Assembly: GCA_965250025.1 (NCBI GenBank)
Contig: OZ252283.1
Location: forward strand, 1,736,001-1,800,000
Reading direction: 5' to 3'
DNA from: CBDDLD01 sp965250025
GTDB taxonomy: Bacteria; Bacteroidota; Bacteroidia; Flavobacteriales; Flavobacteriaceae
DNA: 64,000 nt
The position numbers and the translations under genes were made by a program. Under the pieces are notes generated by a model, which had not been told where the DNA came from, did no database searches, and was given only the letters and a program-made list of their open reading frames with translations. Of the stretch, positions 11,401 to 16,465 are shown piece by piece (the first letter of the stretch is position 1; each line of letters starts with the position of its first letter).

Positions 11401-11419
11401 AAAACAAAATTGTTTTCAT
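2474..11419 (-). CDS. Giant secreted HYR-repeat protein with T9SS type A sorting domain
   Basis: A 2981-residue surface or secreted protein. The start chosen is the ATG at 11419, which opens directly onto a signal peptide (MKTILFSILFVFTMGSMYG); the frame runs 36 codons further upstream, but that part (Cys-rich, polar) does not look like a signal peptide. Most of the protein is a tandem series of 75-90 residue HYR/Ig-like modules with recurring (T/V)ECD, TDNC, DDCGN and TITVxDTTAP motifs. Inserted among them are a segment with LFDSLNDGWQGD near residue 1370, a jelly-roll-like stretch (about 1680-1800), and a lamin-tail-like domain starting WINEFHYDNSGSDTGEF (about 1880-2030). The last ~80 residues (FHIYPVPFDKEI ... 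YVKLTTNKDSLTKKIVSGK) are a type A T9SS sorting domain. Repeats are clearly diverged from each other, unlike the giant at 43855. Likely adhesin or matrix protein; the ligand is unknown. Confidence 0.88.
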   Translation of the reverse strand: MKTILFSILFVFTMGSMYGFNAERSVYLDRCLADAPEPQFGQEELEDLYSNECSSDLTFTVTPEIQGDDCDWQIIYTYTISCPDLDEAIIFKTIYRGGDQTAPVLDGTIPSGETNLNLCFEDIPEGPTEGEIEALFSDTCGTVIVEKSGEPSGDDCSWSVTYSYTVRDACDNYYLGDVKVEYSGGDTEAPKLLKGSLIPTGDLNSELCFAEKNQGPTEAEIAALYGDNCGNVNVVKSTYSKGSDCKWMAIYTYVVSDDCGNELAPFEIRYQGRDLINPELFNVPADITVDCIDEVPSIPKKNEGPTATDNCDSDVDITVDNNTDGLGIACEGGVVVRTWTATDDCGNFVTGTQTITVLPAPEAVFDDLDAEVEITCEELGAYVPDGLAYSNGVEAGACAINGVAEPEYTPITENCGSFVVSYSYTDDCDRTITASQTVTVVDNYAPVFDEGALINDLMILTSEGFDCPADAMISLNIGDEFDVSTGWTVAGYGINPLAGYVSDNCAADEELTIRVIDKTASDDVCENRLTITLVAEDNCENISEPITHSYVVKDDTAPTFTAPEDITIYSDNKCEYDVSVDFTGDVTDEADNCNNQMEATYVDSDPVAGQCEGEVIITRTWSLSDSCENAAEDQVQVITVKDNIAPTFKKPADITIYTDEECKYDASTEVTGFPTEIDDNCTTELKPEYTDEVIAGDCNGSYTINRTWTLTDDCLNSAIPQVQVITVEDNTAPVLTIPADETVQCDNIPEVGEATATDNCDDNVRVEFVSENIVDNDGDNCVATYKIFRIWLATDCSGNTHQKTQEITVIDSTDPELQLPADVTVECDMVPALDEGAATATDNCDPNPVVTFIDEKIEQGDDNCDAAYVLFRSWRAEDCSGNSVTGTQTIIVVDTTAPVLTIPADVTVECDKVPDVPVVTATDNCDNNVDISEVEEVRTDGDCPYNYTLTRSWTATDDCGNYVTETQTITVQDTEAPTFKKPGDFEVFTDEECTYNASPDVTGFPTEIEDNCSSLLEPTYTDNIVPGECAGTYDIERTWNLVDECNNAAAPQVQIITVIDNLAPVFNPQCHVEDVMILTSGGYDCPADAMISLNVNDVIDINTGWTVAGAQMGPITGDCVSDNCTPADDLMIRVIDKTASDDVCENRLTITFVAEDDCGNVSDQFTCSYVVKDDTAPTFTAPDDTMIYSDNKCEYDADVAFTGDVMDEADNCNNQLEAMYSDETAPGQCEGEVIITRTWTLADACGNQAESQVQIITVKDNLAPTFKKPADIEIFKDEQCYVDESPANTGEPTEVADNCSTDLKPGYTDETSPICEGSYTITRTWTLTDNCGNSAIPQVQVITVTDNLPPVVTPASDQTVECGPGSTGMCTYYIQLFDSLNDGWQGDTVDVTVNGNIVLDDLALADLFGGDDPVPGENDPMPFEVTTGDTIMTVYVQGIYAGEASWVVLDSAQQVVAEGDGDTPVDITADCGEIVLSSDEMFAAWLANNGGATAFDNCSDVTWTNNSTGLSDLCGNTGSETVTFTATDDCGNSMSTTATFTIQDTTPPSIDTEAEDETVECDGSGNTEALNAWLDANGGATASDLCGTVTWSNDFDALSDLCGATGSATVTFTATDECENTSTSVATFTIEDTVAPEFTFVPADQLNLECGVDPVPTDEALAGDACGMVNVTSGDYYDYTPWRATTDGGDGTVDFGNLPNGFSVTGSDTGTTNIYKTVGLTVVKNVTISFTWSLSSEDFGAFYDEFAYFVNGNRTLVYGGSGEPQDQDFTIDLNAGDVFEVGVTNYANDQDGPATVTIENLQITQNDLECPVVECFIREFKAEDECGNATYAYQQIVFNDTTDPELEVPADITVECDSIPPVCPDATGGSNGGGSTPVPAAWINEFHYDNSGSDTGEFVEVVANFDATGYKVVLYNGSNGTPYNTQVLGAATASNAGVNYYVVNISGIQNGAPDGIALADGADNLVQFLSYEGSFDGDGGPADGVTSTDVGLSETSSTPAGQSLQLTGTGSAYADFTWSGPTAETPGAANAEQTIEVGGGDTGNGDDANISCITYSDLCDPELTAVYNGEVRTDGDCPNNYTLTRSWTVTDDCGNSTTKSQVITVQDTTAPTFTAPGDTEIYTDSKCEFNASPDVTGDVEDEMDNCSDELQATYEDVITDGPCEGSKVITRTWSLVDECENAADDQVQIITVTDNVAPTFTAPADATIDCSESTDPTNPNVGDVVDEDDNCTAVLEATYEDVITEGDCAGNYTITRTWSLVDACGNEADDQVQTITVQDTTAPTLNDGVTLPNYFNGINECAPDADTAIDYGLSEAEIAAYFTDDCSTVVVEKEVKSYIENDCGWALMFGYTISDDCGNEYGSIKISYAGSDQSAPELSDGAELPQSISGLTCKSDAPDAPKASVIAELYEDNCSDVTVELIREYESESNCDWSFEYEYTVTDACGNAASNIIITYSGSDTVAPTLKDGEQIPVGTVNNLDLCLSETDTLGEPTEEEIALLYEDNCEGPIQVTKERTEYVVPGQEDCNWQVWFVYTVADECGNVADTFKLIYHGNDQSAPELLDNCSEPAMELLTSQGAMCPADATIGLQQGDIVDPDALFTVAGIDLGTTGAYMPLCFVDCSDDLTYRVRSVDSGQPDDCERTFSVYIEAVDGCGNVSVDAMLCQFTVKDDTAPVVVECPAGQEYGMVDTTPTDFAESVNYTDNCDTDVQSAYNDTDHVNYVPGNPGSVAESVITFTCSYYYSNYNAFEFVTFTQSGTDNNGRATYDPVNAYGSTYYLYYSNGKWRLSKGNTLVAKSNDDGLYPPCASSGSGSNWSEVHTHCRVIKSQCQGVDMEPTNGVTYYTKVREFRGTDDCGNTSDACEVVYTWSIEDTPQILVRETVDGDEGAKEAKAEKLDFHIYPVPFDKEITVSYLFEYDTSVTIELFDARGLMIAKRVNERYTRGTKGRTYIDLSKYPNQMYYVKLTTNKDSLTKKIVSGK

Positions 11420-11695
11420 ACTGCTTGAACGCTTAGTAATAGAATCAATGTTACAACACGATAAATTCGTGATGGATTGCCAAAATTTGACAAGCCCACC
11501 ACATCGGGTAAAATTGCTCATAAACATAACATTTGGTTTTAAATTAAAATTATCTTAACACTAAAATTTGATAGTATTCAAACACTACCCAGGTCTCTAA
11601 TAACCTGTTAAGTTTCTAATACATATTATGCCTACACTTTATCTTATATAAAGAAAAATGAAAACATAACAGCCTAATCACTTAAGCTTAAAAAC

Positions 11696-11776
11696 TTGTG
11701 CTAAAAATCAATTGCTATGCTATTAAACAATTAATGTATTTGTGCTAGAAATCAATTGTTGTGCTATTAAACAATT
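11696..11776. repeat. Tandem 37-bp direct repeat (44-bp period) upstream of the giant gene
   Basis: Two copies, 11696-11732 and 11740-11776, agree at 34 of 37 positions; each starts TTGTGCTA and ends CTATTAAACAATT, with a CAATTG palindrome inside. The period of 44 bp is close to four helical turns. They sit in the 499-bp non-coding stretch 11420-11918 between the giant gene and hutH (both - strand), about 280 bp upstream of the giant's start codon. The rest of this stretch is AT-rich; I see no convincing TAnnTTTG promoter (a near match, TAGTGTTTG, lies on the - strand around 11580) and no clear terminator for hutH. Confidence 0.6.
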
Positions 11777-11918
11777 GTAAAATGAATGGTTCTGATGGAA
11801 TTGTTATAAAACAAATTTTCCTAACAGAATTACTCAAAAATAGAGCTAAAGAAACGGTTCGCCAAATAAATTTATCATTTTTTTTAACAATCTACAGTTG
11901 AACATTTCTTTCATGCTT

Positions 11919-13430
11919 TTAATCGAAAAGCAGGTCAGCATCAATGCAAAAATCATCGATGAACTGCACTGATTTTAAAAGCAACTCATTTAAAATCACA
12001 TCTTCTTTTACAAAATTAACTTCCGTTCTGTATGCATTTAAAAATGTATTTAAGTACTCTGATGTTTGTTCTGGTTCTCTAAAAAACAAAGCCTGAGAAG
12101 CACAATTTAATTCTATTGCTAAAACTTCTTTTACATTATATATTAATGTATAGGCTTGTGTTGCCGCATTCGCTCCCATGCTCACATGATCTTCCTGCCC
12201 ATTAGAGGAAACAATAGAGTCTATACTGGCAGGTGTTGCTAGTTGCTTATTGGCGCTAACTATACTAGCTGCAGTATATTGAGGAATCATAAAGCCAGAA
12301 TTTAATCCGGGGTTATCCACCAAAAATGCAGGCAAATCTCGCTCTCCTGAAATTAGTTTAAATGTTCTTCTCTCTGAAATATTACCTAATTCAGCCATGG
12401 CTATTTTCAGATAATCTAACACTAACGCTAAAGGTTGACCATGGAAGTTACCCCCAGAAATCACTTTATCATCTTCAATAAAAATATTTGGATTGTCAGT
12501 TACTGAATTAATTTCTGTTACCAAAACATCAGTCACATAACTTAAGGTATCTTTTGTTGCTCCATGAACCTGAGGTATACATCTAAACGAATACGGATCC
12601 TGTACATGTTTCTTTTGTTTTGATATTAACTGACTTCCAGATAAAAATTCACAAATTCGTTGTGCCGTTTTAATCTGTCCATTATGCGGTCTGATATGAT
12701 GTACCAATGGATTAAATGGTTCTAATCTACCGTCAAACGCATCTAACGATGTGGCGCCTATAACATCAGCAAAATAGGACAACTTATAAGATTCTAATAA
12801 TAGGTGTATTCCATAAGCACTCATAAATTGAGTCCCATTTAATAACGCAAGTCCTTCCTTGGATTGTAATTGTATGGGATCCCATTGATTAATATCTAAA
12901 ATGGTTTTTGAATCCATAATATCGCCTTTATAATGTACCTTACCTTTACCTATTAGTGGTAATGCCATGTGCGCTAGTGGTGCTAAATCTCCTGAAGCTC
13001 CTAAAGATCCTTTTGTATATATTACCGGATAGATATCATTATTATAGAATTCTACAAGCCTTTCAACTGTGGCTAACTGTACGCCACTGTACCCGTAACT
13101 CAATGACTGAATTTTTAAGAACAGCATCAGCTTTACAATAGGCTTCGGCACCAGATCACCCATACCGCAAGCATGGGACATTACTAAGTTTTCCTGCAGC
13201 AATGTTAAATTATCGCGTGAAATTTTCACATTATGTAATGCTCCAAATCCTGTATTAATACCATAAATAGGATCTTCTTGCTTTTCCATTCTATCATCCA
13301 GATACTTACGGCACTTGTTAATCTTGGTAATGGCTTCATTACTTAGTTTAAGCTTTTTATTATCAGAAACTAAACTGTGGATACTATTCAAATCTATCTG
13401 ATTTGAGTCTATAATATGGTAATTATTCAT
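11919..13430 (-). CDS. hutH: Histidine ammonia-lyase
   Basis: Cytoplasmic enzyme that deaminates L-histidine to urocanate, the first step of histidine breakdown. It has 503 residues, the usual HAL length. The GSLGASGDLAPL segment contains Ala145-Ser146-Gly147, which cyclise to the MIO electrophile. The upstream NTGFG and LVMSHACG motifs, with the His expected for histidine-type lyases, are present, as are QDPYSFRC and the C-terminal glutamate region. No hutU, hutI or hutG lies nearby, so it stands alone in this window; activity on another aromatic amino acid cannot be excluded from sequence alone. A perfect inverted repeat begins 3 bp upstream of the start codon and could be the site of regulation. 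Confidence 0.9.
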   Translation of the reverse strand: MNNYHIIDSNQIDLNSIHSLVSDNKKLKLSNEAITKINKCRKYLDDRMEKQEDPIYGINTGFGALHNVKISRDNLTLLQENLVMSHACGMGDLVPKPIVKLMLFLKIQSLSYGYSGVQLATVERLVEFYNNDIYPVIYTKGSLGASGDLAPLAHMALPLIGKGKVHYKGDIMDSKTILDINQWDPIQLQSKEGLALLNGTQFMSAYGIHLLLESYKLSYFADVIGATSLDAFDGRLEPFNPLVHHIRPHNGQIKTAQRICEFLSGSQLISKQKKHVQDPYSFRCIPQVHGATKDTLSYVTDVLVTEINSVTDNPNIFIEDDKVISGGNFHGQPLALVLDYLKIAMAELGNISERRTFKLISGERDLPAFLVDNPGLNSGFMIPQYTAASIVSANKQLATPASIDSIVSSNGQEDHVSMGANAATQAYTLIYNVKEVLAIELNCASQALFFREPEQTSEYLNTFLNAYRTEVNFVKEDVILNELLLKSVQFIDDFCIDADLLFD

Positions 13431-13432
13431 TA

Positions 13433-13463
13433 ATTCTCAATTAGAGGATTCAAAATTGAGAAT
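13433..13463. promoter_or_regulatory. Inverted repeat abutting the hutH start (candidate operator)
   Basis: Perfect 10-bp arms ATTCTCAATT (13433-13442) and AATTGAGAAT (13454-13463) with an 11-bp spacer, so arm centres are 21 bp apart (two helical turns). It lies between divergent hutH and the lipoprotein gene, 3 bp before the hutH ATG. A dimeric repressor site or a 5'-UTR hairpin are both possible. Confidence 0.6.
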
Positions 13464-13503
13464 ATCTTATTTAGTATGCAACAAATGTTAATAATTCATA
13501 ATA

Positions 13504-13535
13504 TTGAATAAAATTGTATTTAAATCTTATTTTTG
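13504..13535 (+). promoter_or_regulatory. Bacteroidota-type promoter of the TlpA-like lipoprotein gene
   Basis: TTG (13504-13506), 21-nt spacer, then TATTTTTG (13528-13535), matching the TTG / TAnnTTTG consensus. The start codon is 22 bp downstream. Confidence 0.55.
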
Positions 13536-13557
13536 AATATCTTAAAGTTAACTATAT

Positions 13558-14592
13558 ATGAAAAGAATTCTATTATTACTCTGCATCACCTGTATTATAG
13601 GTTGTAAATCAGAACCAAAGGATTATGTCACGTTATCTGGTAAAATTGATAACATGCATGAAAGTAAATCTCTAAAGGTTTATCAAGGTAAAACTTATGA
13701 AAAAATGATCACTATTAATGATGACGGTACATTTAGTGATACGCTTAAAGTTGTTGATGGCGAATACTCTTTTAAACATGGTGACGAGTATGGTAGTATT
13801 TATTTAAAGAATGGTAATGTTTCTACCATAGAAACAGATTATGAAGATTTTGATAACAAATTAGTATATGGTGGAGATGATGCAGATATTAACAATTTTA
13901 GTATTAGATCTTATCTCATTCCGGGCGATTATTTTACCGATGATCTTTTTGCTAATCCAACAACTGACGGCTTAAATAAAGCTATTGATAATTACAGAAA
14001 AGGATATGCTGAATTAGAAGACAGTTATAAAACATTAGATTCTGCACAAAAAGCAAAAGGAAAGAAAGGTTTAGAAAACACTATAAAATCCTATAAAGGT
14101 TATTTGGCAGGTAAAATAGCTTTGGCAGAAGCGCTACCTAAAGGTTCGCCTTCACCTACTTTTGAAAATTATGAAAATTTTGATGGTAGTACCACATCAC
14201 TATCTGACTTAAAGGGCAAATATGTCTATGTCGATGTATGGGCGACTTGGTGTGGGCCTTGTAAACGAGAAATTCCATCTTTAAAAAAGGTAGAAGCACA
14301 GTATCATGACAAAAATATAGCGTTTGTTAGTATTTCCGTAGACGATGCGCGTAGAAGTGGGTCTGACGAAAAAGCGCATGCATCATGGAAAAAAATGGTT
14401 GCTGACAAGCAGCTTGGAGGTATACAATTATTTTCAGACAAAGCCTGGAATTCGGACTTTGTAAGAGGATATAAAATTAACGGTATTCCAAGATTTATTT
14501 TAATTGATCCTGACGGTAATATTGTATCTCCTGATGCCCCTAGACCTTCTAATCCTAAACTAATCGAATTATTCAACGAATTGAGTATTTAA
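13558..14592 (+). CDS. Thioredoxin-like (TlpA/ResA type) lipoprotein with DUF4369-like N-terminus
   Basis: A 344-residue envelope thiol-disulfide protein. It begins with a lipoprotein signal peptide ending in the lipobox IIGC (Cys16), so the mature protein is lipid-anchored. Residues about 20-110 form a beta-rich domain with the look of DUF4369 (VTLSGKIDN ... TINDDGTF). A helical linker follows, and residues ~200-344 form a thioredoxin fold with the redox motif WCGPC (near residue 229) and the cis-proline loop GIPRF. Such proteins usually keep periplasmic cysteines reduced or support cytochrome maturation; the real partner is unknown. It is monocistronic, divergent from hutH, with its own promoter and a terminator. 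Confidence 0.85.
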   Translation: MKRILLLLCITCIIGCKSEPKDYVTLSGKIDNMHESKSLKVYQGKTYEKMITINDDGTFSDTLKVVDGEYSFKHGDEYGSIYLKNGNVSTIETDYEDFDNKLVYGGDDADINNFSIRSYLIPGDYFTDDLFANPTTDGLNKAIDNYRKGYAELEDSYKTLDSAQKAKGKKGLENTIKSYKGYLAGKIALAEALPKGSPSPTFENYENFDGSTTSLSDLKGKYVYVDVWATWCGPCKREIPSLKKVEAQYHDKNIAFVSISVDDARRSGSDEKAHASWKKMVADKQLGGIQLFSDKAWNSDFVRGYKINGIPRFILIDPDGNIVSPDAPRPSNPKLIELFNELSI

Positions 14593-14616
14593 CAGAAGTC
14601 TTACATTTTTTATCAT

Positions 14617-14640
14617 AAAACCACCTTTTGAGGTGGTTTT
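14617..14640. terminator. Bidirectional terminator between convergent genes
   Basis: Stem AAAACCACCT / AGGTGGTTTT with a 4-nt TTTG loop, followed by T6 on the + strand and preceded by A residues. It serves the lipoprotein gene (+); its far edge touches the stop codon of the nnr gene (-). Confidence 0.85.
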
Positions 14641-16194
14641 TTATTGACCTGTTTCTTCTGTTTCATCTTCCTCAGGTTGTTCTGGAACTTTAAATAAATC
14701 AATATATGCCTCACCAATGGTTTCTATGATATGACTAGACAATAAACTTTGATAACCATAATCCTCTAATGAAATATCGGCAGATCTCCCATGCAAATAC
14801 ACCCCAAATAAAGTAGCCTCTATAGAGGAATAATTCTGAGCCATAAGTCCGACTATAATTCCCGTTAACACATCACCACTTCCTGCAGTAGCCATACCAG
14901 GATTACCAGTAGTATTAATATACATCTTTTGACCATATACTGTAATGGAGTGTGCTCCTTTAATAACTACTATAACTTTATGCTTTAGAGAAAACTTTTT
15001 GGTTTTTTCTAACTTATCAAAATCATCCTTCCAGGCACCTATTAAACGCTCCAATTCTTTAGGATGTGGTGTAAATACTGAATTTTCTGGTATGAATTTC
15101 AGTAGCTTTTGATGGTTAGATATAATATTAATGGCATCAGCATCCACAACCAAAGGTTGCTTGTTCTTTTTAAGAAATGCTTCAAAAGCTTTTACTGTTG
15201 CGTCCTCTTCACCCAGACCAGGTCCAATTCCTATAACAGTGGGCTTAATATTATAATCAATAGCTGTTATTAATGTTTCTGAAGGATCTGTAATAACCAT
15301 AGCTTCAGGAAATGCCGTTTGTAAAACATTATATCCACATTTAGGAATATATGCAGTAACCAAACCAGCACCTGCCGACAATGTTGCTTTAGTAGCTAAA
15401 GTGATAGCTCCTATTTTACCATAACTTCCGCCAATGATTAATCCATGTCCAAAATCGCCTTTATGAGCAAACTTTTGCCTTGGTTTATATACCGGAAGCA
15501 TCTCATGCTTAGATATGAGCTCTACCTCGGTCTCTGTTTCCATTAAATACGCTCTATCAATACCTATATCAATGACTTCCCACTGTATGGTATACTTTGC
15601 AGTTTCTGGAAGAAAGAAAACAAGTTTTGGTGACTGAAAGCTAATCGTATAGTTAGCATGTACAACACCATTCTCATCCTCCGGCACTTTATCAGTATAC
15701 AATCCCGAAGGAATATCAACTGCTAAGGTAAACGCTCCGGAAGCTCTAAAATGCTGAAATAACTTCTGTATCCATTCATCTGCCGGTCGATTTAAACCAA
15801 TACCAAAAACAGCATCAATTATAATATCGTCTCTTCCTATTTCAGGAAACTCCTCTGCACAAGTCAATAAGGTTGGCCATGTTTTAGTGACTCCCTTTAT
15901 CCTATCATAGTTAATTAAAAAATCTTTCGAGCGTTTATCGCTACAATTGGCAACATAAGTATGAACTTCGTATCCATGTGTAATAAGGTGTCTGGCAATT
16001 ACCAATCCATCACCACCATTATTACCAATACCGCAAAATACATGTATGGGCACTTGTGCGCCTTGCATACGCATATGCATCCAGTTAAAAATCTGTGTGC
16101 CTGCACGTTCCATTAAGTCTGTTGAAGATATCTGTTGTCTTTCGGTGGTAAGCTTATCACCTTCGTATATCTGAGCTTTTGAAAATAATTTCAT
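14641..16194 (-). CDS. nnr: Bifunctional NAD(P)H-hydrate epimerase / ADP-dependent NAD(P)H-hydrate dehydratase
   Basis: Metabolite-repair enzyme that restores NAD(P)H damaged by hydration. Residues ~1-215 are the YjeF_N epimerase (AGTQIFNW, CGIGNNGGDGLVIARHL, and DIPSG with its acidic surroundings). Residues ~225-505 are the ribokinase-like dehydratase (GGSYGKIGA, KGAHSITV, and NPGMATAGSGDVLTG, the family signature). The length of 517 is normal for the fused bacterial form. It is convergent with the lipoprotein gene and divergent from the threonine operon. Confidence 0.95.
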   Translation of the reverse strand: MKLFSKAQIYEGDKLTTERQQISSTDLMERAGTQIFNWMHMRMQGAQVPIHVFCGIGNNGGDGLVIARHLITHGYEVHTYVANCSDKRSKDFLINYDRIKGVTKTWPTLLTCAEEFPEIGRDDIIIDAVFGIGLNRPADEWIQKLFQHFRASGAFTLAVDIPSGLYTDKVPEDENGVVHANYTISFQSPKLVFFLPETAKYTIQWEVIDIGIDRAYLMETETEVELISKHEMLPVYKPRQKFAHKGDFGHGLIIGGSYGKIGAITLATKATLSAGAGLVTAYIPKCGYNVLQTAFPEAMVITDPSETLITAIDYNIKPTVIGIGPGLGEEDATVKAFEAFLKKNKQPLVVDADAINIISNHQKLLKFIPENSVFTPHPKELERLIGAWKDDFDKLEKTKKFSLKHKVIVVIKGAHSITVYGQKMYINTTGNPGMATAGSGDVLTGIIVGLMAQNYSSIEATLFGVYLHGRSADISLEDYGYQSLLSSHIIETIGEAYIDLFKVPEQPEEDETEETGQ

Positions 16195-16283
16195 TTCTGA
16201 TTGAGACCTTATTACATTTTAAGATTCAGATTCGTTTTTTATCTAAATCTCTTTAAAACATTTTTTTATTCTGGTAAAAATAA

Positions 16284-16291
16284 TACATTTG
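16284..16291 (+). promoter_or_regulatory. -7 promoter element of the thr leader
   Basis: TACATTTG matches TAnnTTTG. It predicts transcription starting near 16297, just before the leader ORF at 16310. The -33 region is only T-rich (16258-16267), not a clear TTG. Confidence 0.55.
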
Positions 16292-16309
16292 ATAAGTTAT
16301 CTTATAAAA

Positions 16310-16393
16310 ATGACAACACTGCATGTAAATAAATTTTTCAGATGCATTACAATTTCTAATGTATTGTATACAACCCCTTGGGGTGTGTACTAA
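16310..16393 (+). CDS. Putative threonine-operon leader peptide (27 aa)
   Basis: A short ORF, ATG at 16310 and TAA at 16391, lying between a predicted promoter and thrA. Of 27 residues five are Thr (positions 2, 3, 14, 21, 22) and two are Ile (13, 15); it ends TTPWGVY. The tandem Thr codons 21-22 (ACA ACC) lie in the 5' arm of a stable hairpin. That placement is what ribosome-mediated attenuation by threonyl-tRNA would need. It is an inference from layout; the ORF is short and could be chance, but promoter spacing, Thr content and hairpin all agree. Confidence 0.55.
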   Translation: MTTLHVNKFFRCITISNVLYTTPWGVY

Positions 16394-16443
16394 TATATTC
16401 TTCCGTCATTATAAAACTTGTCATTTTCTGACATTATTTTTTT
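16366..16443 (+). promoter_or_regulatory. Candidate attenuator hairpins upstream of thrA
   Basis: Hairpin 1 is 16366-16390: GTATAC(A)ACCCC paired with GGGGTGTGTAC around a TT loop, with one bulged A and one G-U pair; it covers the last eight codons of the leader ORF. Hairpin 2 is TGTCA (16419-16423) / TGACA (16429-16433), followed by TTATTTTTTT (16434-16443): short stem, but with the U-run of a terminator. thrA starts 22 bp later. Confidence 0.45.
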
Positions 16444-16465
16444 AATTTAATCCTAAAAATCACAC

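Noticed and set aside
11420..11527. 36-codon N-terminal extension of the - strand giant protein
   Set aside because: It precedes an ideal signal peptide starting at 11419 and is polar and Cys-containing, unlike an exported N-terminus; treated as leader sequence.
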